Assembly: GCF_002072955.1 (NCBI RefSeq)
Contig: NZ_LPUF01000001.1
Coordinates: 219,001 to 283,000 of the forward strand
DNA from: Methyloprofundus sedimenti
GTDB lineage: Bacteria; Pseudomonadota; Gammaproteobacteria; Methylococcales; Methylomonadaceae
Direction: 5' to 3'
DNA: 64,000 bases
Part shown: positions 57,301 through 64,000 of the stretch, piece by piece
Layout: each line of letters opens with the position of its first letter
Numbering within the stretch: position 1 is the first letter of the stretch
Position numbers and translations under genes: made by a program
The notes under the pieces: generated by a model
The model's input: only the letters and a program-made list of their open reading frames with translations
Database searches by the model: none
Told to the model about the DNA's origin: nothing

Positions 57301-59558
57301 ATTCGTCATTAAAAGATCCATTGGCAGCGGTTGAGCGTGGGCTGAATTATTTGCATGAACAGAAAATCATTACCTTGCAGAAAGGGCTGGCGGTATTTCG
57401 CAGTGCCATGACTATTCAAGTGCTACCCGAAGCGAAAGGTCGACGTTATAACAAAGGCGATTATGAGCCTTTATCCATGCATTATGGTGAACGAATTTTT
57501 CAGGTGCATGTGATGAATGAGTATGCTTTGAAAGGGCTGGAGAAAATCAGCCACGCGTTAAATTTTGTTGTTGCCTATTTCTCGCAAGATAAAAGTGATT
57601 TCGTCAAACAGTACTTTAAAGGTCGCAGGGATATTCTGGAGCGCGCGACTAGCGAGCAATCATTCCAGAAGATTGTCAGTGATTTACATAATCCTGAACA
57701 ACAAGCCCTGGTAGCCAGCCACGAAGACGATAATTTATTGATTTTAGCAGGGCCTGGATCAGGTAAAACCCGTGTGGTCATTCATCGTTGTGCTTATTTG
57801 CTGCGGGTGAAACAAGTGCCGGCGCGCAGTATTCTGGTTTTATGTTTTAACCGTAATGCTGCAACAGAATTACGCCAGCGTTTGTTTGATCTGGTCGGAC
57901 CTGATGCCAAAGCCGTGACTATTCAAACCTATCACGGCTTAAGTCTGCGTTTGTCAGGGCATGCACTGAATGGTACGGAGTCAGCGACTACCTGTGATAG
58001 CGAGCTAGCCTTTCAAACGATGATTCAGGAGGCGATTGATCTATTAACCGGAAATCAGGCTTGTCTGAATGTGGGTAGCGATGAAATGCGTGATCGCTTG
58101 CTTGCAGGTTATCGCTTTATTTTGGTCGATGAATACCAGGACATCGATGAGTTACAGTATCAGCTTATTTCTGCATTAGCCGGCCGGAATCAGGATGAAG
58201 ATAACCGTTTGAGCATTTTAGCTGTGGGCGATGATGATCAGAATATTTACCAGTTTCGTGGTGCAAATGTCGGTTTTATTCGTCAATTTGAGCAGGATTA
58301 TCAGGCACAGCAACATTATTTAGTCGAAAACTACCGTTCCAGTGCGCATATTATTCAAGCGGCGAATCAATTGATTCAGCTAAACCTGGATCGCATGAAA
58401 CAAAAGCATCCGATCCGGATTAATCACGGACGTAAAGGCTTGCCTGCGGGAGGTCGCTGGGAAAAGCTGGATCCCTTAGCAAAAGGCCGCGTGCAAATAC
58501 TGCACTGTGCTAATGCAATGCAGCAGGCTCAAGTCCTGGTGCAAGAATTACAGCGGTTAAAGCAACTGGATAACAGTCTGGACTGGTCGCAGTGTGCGAT
58601 CTTGACCACTGAATGGCGTTTACTCAATCCTGTTAGAGCCGTATTGGAAGCGGAAAAAGTGCCTCTGAGTTTAGCTTTGCCGAAACAAAGCCAGCCGCCA
58701 TCGTTTCGGATTCGAGAAAACCTGGCCTTACTGAATGCGCTCAAGCAAAGTCCGCATAAATTATGTACAGCCAGTGATTGGGCGGAATATTTACAACAAA
58801 ATAGCAGCCATCCACCCAATATCTGGCAGCAACAATTGCAAGAACTATTACAGAATTGGACATTAGAAACGGGAAATGTAGAAACCGGCAAGCAGCAATT
58901 ACTGGAATATTTATATGAAGCTCTTGCAGAACAGCGGCGTGATAGTCGTTTAGGACAAGGGGTATATCTCAGCACTATCCACTCTGTTAAAGGTATGGAG
59001 TTTAGTCATGTGTTTATCCTCGATGGAGCTTGGTCTACGCCAGCAACAGAAGAGCAAAGGCGTTTGTTTTATGTAGCCATGACCCGTGCAAAAGAAACCT
59101 TATGTTTATTGCAGCGACAAGATCAGCATAATCCTTATCTGGAAACGCTAGCCGGCGATTGTGTCTTGCACCGCGTAAGTGAAGTTCCGTCTGAGCCAGA
59201 ATTAGTATTGCAAAATAAACACTACTTGATACTCGGCTTGAAGGATTTTGATTTAAGTTATGCCGGAAGTTTTGCCAAAGATCAGCTGGTTCATTCAGCA
59301 TTAGCCAGCTTAACAGTGGGTGATCAAGTCACATTTAATCCAGTGAATGGCAAGATCGTATTACAAAAAGACCAGATCAGCATAGCCGCCTTATCAAAAA
59401 GCGCGCAGCAACAGTGGCAAAGCAAACTAGACAAGGTGCAGTCTATAAGTGTTATTGCGATGGTTACACGCTATAAAACGGACAGTGAAGAGGAATATCA
59501 ATCCCGCTGTAAAGTAGATCAATGGGAAGTGCCGATGCTTGAGGTGGTTTTGGTTTAG
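54390..59558 (+). CDS. DnaQ-type exonuclease - RecQ helicase - UvrD-type helicase fusion (1722 aa)
   Basis: Three enzymes are joined. The N-terminal DEDD exonuclease has FDLESDENGGIFAIG, LLGHNILLHDLPL and DPLADARLALSLF within residues 10-130. A small CxxxxCxxC cluster lies at about 253-262. The RecQ helicase has VLPTGGGKSLCFQLPA (about 309-324), WVFDEAHCLSKWGHD (about 412) and LQEAGRAGRDQL (about 606). The C-terminal UvrD-like helicase has LAGPGSGKTRVVIH (about 1118-1131), LVDEYQDIDELQ (about 1245), VGDDDQNIYQFRG and STIHSVKGMEFSHVF (about 1528). All Walker motifs are intact. Two motors plus a nuclease in one chain suggest DNA unwinding and processing in repair or defence. The function is inferred. 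Confidence 0.88.
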   Translation: MDWDSIQNKICSFDLESDENGGIFAIGAVFQDQVFERKAPFNIHRVLNEFDDFARNAGFLLGHNILLHDLPLCSALNPQLAFLNKPVIDSLFLSPLAFPENPYHRLVKNYKLLRDSLNDPLADARLALSLFQDQWLALQEQHAESGLLSFYHYAFADNKRFKGLQESLLAMGAEPIKASAAFDLIKALTQGRVCKTAFSKVIVSYLPNPLVRPALAYSLAWLRVAGGNSVLPPWVREQFHDVVPALRQLRDIPCQAPDCLYCQEIHDPVAQLKRYFGFSAFRPQPENTEGGSLQQSIVQAGMLDTPLFAVLPTGGGKSLCFQLPALVRYQRRGALTIVISPLQALMKDQVDNLRSKTGAPSAAALYGMLTAPERGEVVKAVQMGDIALLYVSPEQLRNIGFKKAIEHREIGCWVFDEAHCLSKWGHDFRPDYLYVARFIKEFAAQQHAVLPPIQCFTATAKQDVKQEIIDYFKANLALELSVFEGGVERNNLQFEVQTVNSMDKYARINALLHERLDELETGSAIIYCAKRCHTEKVAEYLQQQEWQVEAFHAGKNAAEKKHIQENFISSHTRIITATNAFGMGIDKEDVRLVIHADIPGSLENYLQEAGRAGRDQLQAECVLLYDENDIDTQFKLSAASQVNKRDIGQILKGLRRTRKDKFDNVVVTTGELLQNEMVETSFAADDYNAGTKIITAVSWLERAGFIERNENKTQVFQGRPLVKNRQEAEEKIAKLNLSLRQQNRWLAILDALFNAASDEGFSADELAQLSAFSEKTQGEDNKANITASQQVIRTLFDMSQAGIIQKNLLLTAFVRYKVQNSSSILLENICLLENALISTLQEQAPDADTEEWQVLSLRHINQHLLDMGFEECSPGVLQLLLISMSKDGQGLAGNKGSFFLRHAGLDQYRVKLNRGWPALLETVRRRQVVAALVLQAILLKVPAETKAGADLLVEFSIEDLIAAVQQDIEMHSSLKDPLAAVERGLNYLHEQKIITLQKGLAVFRSAMTIQVLPEAKGRRYNKGDYEPLSMHYGERIFQVHVMNEYALKGLEKISHALNFVVAYFSQDKSDFVKQYFKGRRDILERATSEQSFQKIVSDLHNPEQQALVASHEDDNLLILAGPGSGKTRVVIHRCAYLLRVKQVPARSILVLCFNRNAATELRQRLFDLVGPDAKAVTIQTYHGLSLRLSGHALNGTESATTCDSELAFQTMIQEAIDLLTGNQACLNVGSDEMRDRLLAGYRFILVDEYQDIDELQYQLISALAGRNQDEDNRLSILAVGDDDQNIYQFRGANVGFIRQFEQDYQAQQHYLVENYRSSAHIIQAANQLIQLNLDRMKQKHPIRINHGRKGLPAGGRWEKLDPLAKGRVQILHCANAMQQAQVLVQELQRLKQLDNSLDWSQCAILTTEWRLLNPVRAVLEAEKVPLSLALPKQSQPPSFRIRENLALLNALKQSPHKLCTASDWAEYLQQNSSHPPNIWQQQLQELLQNWTLETGNVETGKQQLLEYLYEALAEQRRDSRLGQGVYLSTIHSVKGMEFSHVFILDGAWSTPATEEQRRLFYVAMTRAKETLCLLQRQDQHNPYLETLAGDCVLHRVSEVPSEPELVLQNKHYLILGLKDFDLSYAGSFAKDQLVHSALASLTVGDQVTFNPVNGKIVLQKDQISIAALSKSAQQQWQSKLDKVQSISVIAMVTRYKTDSEEEYQSRCKVDQWEVPMLEVVLV

Positions 59559-60223
59559 TCTGGTGGGCAGAAGATGTTTTTTGTTAGATGTTTAATAAGG
59601 TGCTGAATATGGGTATTATAGTTTCTGAGATAAATAATTTCCAGGCTGCCCTGCTTACTGTCAGGCGTCAAACGCAAAAATCTTCGTGTGGTACAGGGGC
59701 CTCGGGACCGGCTCTGAATTTAGGATGTTTTTTTATAGACGAAGAAATAAAGTTAACCTGACCTGACCCCAGCCCCAGTTATCCTTTGAGGTGGACATTA
59801 CAAAATTTATTAATTGTCTTTCAATATAGTATAAATGTGCTATATTTGTCATTTATATGATTTATTTCAGCAATTCTCAATTCTAACAAATTCAATAGTT
59901 TACATCTGTAGGTGGCGTCAATGCTCACTTTTAATGTTTTAGGATGTTAAATGATTCTGACGAATATACCTCAAATTAGGAATAATTTTCAAAAATAACA
60001 TTATTTTGATAAAACAGGTATTGAGTGTTGCAAAATGTTTTATAAAAGAATAAACATTCATAACTTATTGATTTTATATCTCCCTAAATTGAGAATTGCT
60101 GGATTTATTTAATAAAAAAAATAATGAGAAGTTACCAGAATCTTAGGGAAAATTAACAGTCAACTTCGTGAAGGGGTTTTGTTAAGGCCACTACAACGAT
60201 AATAATTTTTTTAATAACAGTAT
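59559..60223. other. gene-free stretch with an inverted-repeat pair
   Basis: A 51-codon frame (59609-59764) has no support. GACCTGACCCCAGCCCC near 59763 resembles RAYT-type repeat debris. The main feature is the inverted repeat at 59860-59882 and 60087-60110. Confidence 0.5.
59860..60110. repeat. inverted repeats bounding a 250 bp AT-rich segment
   Basis: ATTTATTTCAGCAATTCTCAAT at the left and the reverse complement of AATTGAGAATTGCTGGATT at the right share CAGCAATTCTCAATT exactly. The bounded segment has no gene and could be a small mobile element or a regulatory region of the following gene. Confidence 0.55.
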
Positions 60224-60238
60224 TTGAGAGAGAATATT

Positions 60239-60832
60239 ATGAAGAAACTACAGGTTTTATATCTTGTCAGTGCTTTTATAGCATTAATACTTGCGGGAAA
60301 TGCAGTAGGAGCTGGGAAAGTGGATTCAGGGACTATTGAAAAATGGCCTCAGAATTTAGATAATTTTCGATTTGACGATAATGTTAGTGTCACAAGCAAT
60401 ATAGAGGTTTCTTGGTCCGTTGGTACATTTGGCCAATCTGCATATTTCTACCCAGAAAGCAATTCTACTGAAGTTGCACATGTTACGGGGATATCAGAAG
60501 TTTGTGAAATTGAAGATGCTTCAGTATATCAATACTCAGGTGAAAATTCCGGAGATGTAATTGAAGGAGATTTCGTAGTCTTTCGCAATTTGGACACGGG
60601 GTATTACGCTGCCTTTAGAGTTGATGATGTTTCTGGCTCCGACTATGACTCTTCACGTTTATTTGTTACCTGGTATCTACAAGAGGATAAGAGCCCTAAT
60701 TTTGGCCCTTGTACGCCACCGTCCACACCAGGACCAACAAAACCGCAGCCAATTCCGGTTATGGGTGGTTTAGGTCTGATGTTAATGTCAGCTGGCTTGG
60801 GTCTGATTGGATTTTTGCGTCGCCGTAAATAG
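60239..60832 (+). CDS. exported protein with IPTL-CTERM-like sorting tail
   Basis: From the ATG at 60239 the product is about 197 residues with a signal peptide (LYLVSAFIALILAGNAVGA). The central domain of about 130 residues is of unknown fold. A Pro/Thr linker follows (PSTPGPTKPQPIP), then a C-terminal signal: IPVMGGLGLMLMSAGLGLIG and a basic FLRRRK end. That tripartite tail (motif, membrane helix, Arg cluster) is the IPTL/PEP-CTERM type, recognised by exosortase-like enzymes. No exosortase gene is in the window. A GAGAG ribosome site precedes the ATG. Confidence 0.8.
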   Translation: MKKLQVLYLVSAFIALILAGNAVGAGKVDSGTIEKWPQNLDNFRFDDNVSVTSNIEVSWSVGTFGQSAYFYPESNSTEVAHVTGISEVCEIEDASVYQYSGENSGDVIEGDFVVFRNLDTGYYAAFRVDDVSGSDYDSSRLFVTWYLQEDKSPNFGPCTPPSTPGPTKPQPIPVMGGLGLMLMSAGLGLIGFLRRRK

Positions 60833-61204
60833 CCTGGTTAAAGTCCAGAAAAATCCTGGCGGACCAGATTAACTAAGTTGCCCGCCATAGACAATAACTG
60901 GGGTGTGTGGCCGAGCAAGGTGGATAATTCCAGCGGGTGAAAGTACCGCTCTGGCAAGGTAGGTCAACTACCAGATAGTAAACATCGATACCTCAGGGTT
61001 AGAGCCTGAGGTATCCCCACGAATTTAGACCGCCTCCAGTTTTTCAAAATATCCATTCAACATCGTCTGTGCTAATTCCAGATAGTCCGCTGGAAGATCA
61101 AACTGTACATATTTGCACGCTATTCGAGCAAGGAATAATATAAAGAATAATATAAAGTAAATATAAAGGGGTCAGAGCCCTTTAATAATAAATAAAATTA
61201 TGCT
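60833..61204. other. gene-free stretch with intron-like and transposon debris
   Basis: It contains the possible group II intron 5' relic (60903-61015), a minus-strand ORF tail ending in LNGYFEKLEAV with stop near 61027, and the left arm of the inverted repeat at 61165. No intact gene is present. Confidence 0.5.
60903..61015 (+). ncRNA. possible 5' relic of a group II intron
   Basis: The stretch starts GTGTGTGGCCGAGC, consistent with the group II 5' consensus GUGYG, and has CCAGCGGGTGAAAGTACCGC, a pattern I associate with domain I of such introns. A perfect 11 bp stem (GATACCTCAGG with CCTGAGGTATC, 60987-61015) ends it. No reverse transcriptase or domains V-VI follow, so it would be a fragment. 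This is a low-certainty call from memory. Confidence 0.35.
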
Positions 61205-61389
61205 ATGTTTAAACCTGTTGTTTTAAAGAGATTAGTAATGCCAAGAAAACCTCGTTTTTATTTACCAGGCGTGCCCGTTCATATCGTGCAACGCGGTAAT
61301 AATCGTGACCCGATTTTCTTTGATGAAAGTGATTACACGACATACCTTGGTTGGCTAAAAAAGAAACATAAAAAGGGCTCTGACCCTTT
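61165..61389. mobile_element. relic of a Y1/RAYT-type element bounded by inverted repeats
   Basis: AAAGGGGTCAGAGCCCTTT at 61165-61183 and AAAGGGCTCTGACCCTTT at 61372-61389 are inverted copies. Between them is the first third of a Y1 transposase gene (MPRKPRFYLPGVPVHIVQRGNN). The internal and distal parts are missing. The right repeat is read as KGSDPL in the fused protein. Confidence 0.75.
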
Positions 61390-61969
61390 AAAAGAGGTTG
61401 TTGGTGTTTTGCTTGCGGCCGGTTCCGGTAGGCGCTTTGGTTCGGATAAGTTATTGCATGCTTTGCCGAATGGTGAGTTAATGGCTGTGCAGGCTTGCCG
61501 TAATCTATTGGCGGGTGTGGATAAAGTGTTGGCGGTGGTTAGGCCGGGTAACGAGGTGTTGGTCGAGTGCTTAAAGGCCGAAGGTGCGGTTGTTGAAGTT
61601 TGTTTAGCTGCCGACCAGGGAATGGGAGCAAGTTTGGCTTTCGGTGTCGGCGCTTCTGCTTCAGCTTTTGGCTGGTTAATCGCTTTGGCTGATATGCCTT
61701 CGATTGCCCCCACCAGCATTGTTCAGGTTGCAAATGCGTTACGGACTGGTGAGCTGATTGCTGCGCCGAGCTACCAAGGTCGGCGAGGACATCCGGTAGG
61801 TTTTTCCAGTGACTTATATCGAGATTTGATCTCATTGAGTGGCGATATCGGTGCAAAATCATTGTTACAATCAAAAAAAGATCAGGTTTACCTGGTCAAA
61901 TGTAATGACCCTGGCATACTGATGGATATCGATCAACCAGATGATTTAAAATTGCTAAACCATAAATAA
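61238..61969 (+). CDS. mocA: MocA-like molybdopterin nucleotidyltransferase with a transposase-derived N-terminus
   Basis: Codons 1-about 50 from the ATG at 61238 (PRKPRFYLPGVPVHIVQRGNNRDPIFF) are the start of a Y1 transposase. From about 61392 the frame changes character to VVGVLLAAGSGRRFGSDKLLH, the nucleotide-binding start of MocA/MobA. It continues with ADMPSIAPTSIVQ and GRRGHPVGFSSDLYRDL and ends with PDDLKLLN. MocA adds CMP to molybdopterin for xanthine-oxidase-family enzymes, which fits the downstream xdhC and hydroxylase genes. The normal MocA start is gone and no good internal start is visible, so translation probably uses the transposase ATG. It overlaps xdhC by one base. Confidence 0.8.
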   Translation: MPRKPRFYLPGVPVHIVQRGNNRDPIFFDESDYTTYLGWLKKKHKKGSDPLKEVVGVLLAAGSGRRFGSDKLLHALPNGELMAVQACRNLLAGVDKVLAVVRPGNEVLVECLKAEGAVVEVCLAADQGMGASLAFGVGASASAFGWLIALADMPSIAPTSIVQVANALRTGELIAAPSYQGRRGHPVGFSSDLYRDLISLSGDIGAKSLLQSKKDQVYLVKCNDPGILMDIDQPDDLKLLNHK

Positions 61970-62760
61970 TGAAACTAACCCCGAATATCTTGGATCTGCA
62001 ATTGCAATTGCAGAAGGCACGCCAGCCATACGTTTTGGCCACGGTGGTGGAAATCGTTGGTTCATCTTCGGCCAAACCCGCTGCCAAGGCGTTGATCGAT
62101 CAGGATGGGAAATTATTGACAGGCTGGGTCGGTGGTGGATGTGCTCAGGCCATGATCACTGAAACTGCATTAGCATGTTTGGACAGCAATGAGCCTAAGG
62201 TGGTTGAAGTGGATTTGGACGATGAAATTTTTGGAGCGGGTATGCCTTGTGGCGGTCATATGCGAGTCTATGTTGAACCGGTAATTCCCAAACCTCAACT
62301 TTGGTTAATGGGGAACGGTCGTATCATCGAAACCCTTTGTGATTTTGCCGAGACTCTCGGATTCGAGGTGATTATCGATGATCCACAAGCCAAAGACGAG
62401 AACTTTCCTTGGGCTAGTCGTATCATTACTGATGATCAACACTATCAAAAATTGCTACCGGACAGGGGTGATTTTGTTGTTATTGCCACTCACCATAAAG
62501 GTGACTATGAGTCACTGACTCAAGCACTACAATCTGAGGCCTGTTATATCGCTTTGGTTGCCAGCCGTAAACGATCTGATTTGGTGTTAAAGCGTTTAGC
62601 TGAAGCAGGTTTATCCGAGATAAGTTTAACCAGAATCCGTGCTCCAGCCGGTTTAGCTTTGGGAGCTAAGCTGCCGGAAGAAATTGCCTTATCGATTGCC
62701 AGCGAAATGATTATGCTCAAACGAGGTGGTGACGGGCGACCATTGAGTAATTCTGAATAA
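61969..62760 (+). CDS. xdhC: XdhC/CoxI family molybdenum cofactor maturation protein
   Basis: The 263-residue protein has the XdhC N-terminal domain (PYVLATVVEIVGSSSAKPAAK, GWVGGGCAQAM, ICQ-like AGMPCGGHM) and a C-terminal Rossmann domain (LWLMGNGRIIETLCDFAE, VIATHHKGDYESL, IALVASRKR, IRAPAGLALGAKLPEEIALSI). XdhC binds sulfurated molybdenum cofactor and inserts it into xanthine-oxidase-type enzymes. The start shares a base with the mocA-like stop, so the two are coupled. The hydroxylase subunit genes follow. Confidence 0.92.
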   Translation: MKLTPNILDLQLQLQKARQPYVLATVVEIVGSSSAKPAAKALIDQDGKLLTGWVGGGCAQAMITETALACLDSNEPKVVEVDLDDEIFGAGMPCGGHMRVYVEPVIPKPQLWLMGNGRIIETLCDFAETLGFEVIIDDPQAKDENFPWASRIITDDQHYQKLLPDRGDFVVIATHHKGDYESLTQALQSEACYIALVASRKRSDLVLKRLAEAGLSEISLTRIRAPAGLALGAKLPEEIALSIASEMIMLKRGGDGRPLSNSE

Positions 62761-62849
62761 TCGATTGATGTCTTTACTGTCTGTGTTTCCTTGTATAGTA
62801 TCTGTACAAAGACAGTTGGCATTAATCCATATATCCTGAGGAGGAATTG

Positions 62850-63317
62850 ATGATCACTCTTACTATTAACGGCATTATCCGCCAAATCGATATTCCGTTA
62901 GATACCCCTTTGTTATGGGCTTTACGCGATACTTTGGGCTTGACCGGTACTAAGTTCGGTTGCGGTATCTCGATGTGCGGCGCTTGTACTGTGCATGCCG
63001 ACGGCGAGCCGATCCGTGCCTGCGTAACGCCAATCTCTGCCGTTGCAGGTAAACAAATTGTGACGATCGAAGCGATAGATCAGGATAAAACAGGCAAAAA
63101 AGTGCAACAAGCCTGGCTTAAAGTCAATGTACCGCAATGTGGTTATTGTCAGCCTGGACAAATCATGTCGGCCACGGCTCTTCTTAAAAAAAACCGATCT
63201 CCTAGTGATGCTGATATCGACAAAGCCATGCGTGGTAATTTGTGTCGATGCGGGACTTATCCTCGTATTCGTGCCGCAATTAAAGAGGTTGCAGGTACTC
63301 AGGAGGTAAAATCATGA
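62850..63317 (+). CDS. 2Fe-2S subunit of a molybdenum hydroxylase (IorA/CoxS type)
   Basis: The product is about 155 residues from the ATG at 62850, with an AGGAGG ribosome site. The plant-type ferredoxin part has [20 protein letters not shown] with the first Cys cluster. The second 2Fe-2S domain has [19 protein letters not shown] and [18 protein letters not shown]. The separate small subunit followed by a molybdopterin subunit matches isoquinoline 1-oxidoreductase / aldehyde dehydrogenase families. The substrate is open. It overlaps the next gene by ATGA. Confidence 0.92.
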   Translation: MITLTINGIIRQIDIPLDTPLLWALRDTLGLTGTKFGCGISMCGACTVHADGEPIRACVTPISAVAGKQIVTIEAIDQDKTGKKVQQAWLKVNVPQCGYCQPGQIMSATALLKKNRSPSDADIDKAMRGNLCRCGTYPRIRAAIKEVAGTQEVKS

Positions 63318-64000
63318 AAAAGCAGACAACGTACAATGATGTATCACTCAATACAGCGGATGATGACCAGACACTGAGTATAGTCAATGTAAGCCGACGT
63401 ACATTTTTAAAGGATTTGGCGCTATCAGGTTTTGTTCTGGCTGCTGGTTTTCCTTCGCTCGCTAAAGCAGATGAGACTCAGCCTGTTGTTAAGGGTAACA
63501 AATATGGTGCTGATGCGATGCCGCATGGCTGGGTCGATGATCCACTGATATTTGTTGCCATTGATGAATACAATACAGTCACCATTATTTGTCATCGTTC
63601 GGAAATGGGGCAAGGGGTACGCACGAGTTTGCCCATGGTAGTCGCTGATGAACTCGACGCCAACTGGTCGCATGTTAAAGTCGAGCAAGCGCCGGGTGAC
63701 GAGGAGAAATATGGCAATCAGGATACTGATGGTTCGCGCAGTATGCGGCATTTTTTTATGCCGATGCGGCGAGTCGGTGCGGCCGCCCGACAAATGCTGG
63801 AAACGGCTGCTGCAGCACAGTGGCAGGTGCCGGTACATGACGTGAAAGCTGAAATGCAGCGCATTGTACATACTGCAAGTGGGAGAAGTTTGAGTTACGG
63901 TGAGCTTGCAGTTGCAGCTGCAAAGTTGCCGGTACCGGCCCGCGAAACATTAAGACTGAAAAAGCCTGAACAATTTCGTTATATTGGTAAGGGCAAATTG
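63314..64000 (+). CDS. molybdopterin-binding subunit of a molybdenum hydroxylase (partial)
   Basis: The gene begins at the ATG at 63314 and is still open at the window edge after about 229 codons; full members have about 700 residues. A twin-arginine signal is visible ([21 protein letters not shown]), so the enzyme should be exported folded with its cofactor. The molybdenum-domain start is present: [21 protein letters not shown] and [21 protein letters not shown]. The IorB/aldehyde oxidase type fits the IorA-like gene before it and XdhC upstream. Confidence 0.9.
   Translation, partial: MKKQTTYNDVSLNTADDDQTLSIVNVSRRTFLKDLALSGFVLAAGFPSLAKADETQPVVKGNKYGADAMPHGWVDDPLIFVAIDEYNTVTIICHRSEMGQGVRTSLPMVVADELDANWSHVKVEQAPGDEEKYGNQDTDGSRSMRHFFMPMRRVGAAARQMLETAAAAQWQVPVHDVKAEMQRIVHTASGRSLSYGELAVAAAKLPVPARETLRLKKPEQFRYIGKGKL

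Noticed and set aside
59609-59764. 51-codon frame after the helicase gene
   Set aside because: No ribosome site or similarity. It runs into repeat-like GACCCCAG sequence.
60901-61016. tRNA-like reading of the structured stretch
   Set aside because: It contains GTGGCCGAGC and a strong stem but no cloverleaf with T-loop TTCGANTC and CCA-proximal acceptor pairing. A group II intron fragment fits better.

Overview
The window looks like chromosomal DNA of an AT-rich gammaproteobacterium. The evidence is gene order and protein type: rho and trxA lie next to a divergent rhlB, yrfG is divergent from nudE, tesA is divergent from a ybbA-ybbP pair, and dnaN-recF-gyrB form a run. Lgt/ThyA, ProC/YggT, ThiO and a class 2 PyrD are all of gammaproteobacterial type. 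A split class II ribonucleotide reductase, an IPTL-CTERM-like protein and many REP/MITE repeats would fit a methanotroph-like (Methylococcales) lineage. That last placement is inference and cannot be proved from this window.

Layout. 0.5-16.2 kb is almost entirely minus-strand: a methyltransferase, thyA, lgt, a TPR-oxygenase fusion, a nested insertion-sequence patch (IS30 inside an IS1595 relic, next to a RAYT gene with its REPs), then gyrB, recF, dnaN and a conserved unknown gene. Three parS-like palindromes lie at the recF/gyrB junction. A 1.15 kb gene-free stretch at 14.4-15.6 kb holds two diverged copies of a segment with DnaA-box-like sequences and AT-rich DNA. At 16.17 kb gene direction switches from minus to plus. 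I read this stretch as the best oriC candidate, although dnaA itself lies about 16 kb to its right. 16.2-36 kb is housekeeping: ybbAP, proC-yggT, thiO-pyrD, rho/trxA/rhlB, yrfG/nudE, a sugar transferase, dnaA, an SDR, a lipoprotein, an AI-2E family permease, folA and phnA.

36.4-54 kb is an accessory region rich in defence and conflict genes. It holds a cytosine-5 methyltransferase cut off after its PCQ motif, an McrB-like GTPase, a DUF2357 McrC-like nuclease and a Vsr endonuclease. A convergently arranged HTH antitoxin / Gp49-type toxin pair follows. The split ribonucleotide reductase nrdJa-nrdJb comes next, with an intein in nrdJa and paired NrdR boxes upstream. Then come a Phd antitoxin with a frameshifted PIN toxin, and an orphan pair made of a phosphorothioation-associated methyltransferase and an M15-peptidase-like protein. 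Several copies of a small inverted-repeat element (MITE-like) lie in the gaps.

54.4-59.6 kb is one gene encoding a 1722-residue fusion of a DnaQ-type exonuclease, a RecQ helicase and a UvrD-type helicase, preceded by a YqiA-like esterase. 60-61.4 kb holds a surface-sorting protein, a possible group II intron 5' relic and a transposase remnant fused in frame to a MocA-like nucleotidyltransferase. The window ends in a molybdenum hydroxylase operon (mocA-like, xdhC, 2Fe-2S subunit, molybdopterin subunit) whose last gene runs off the edge.
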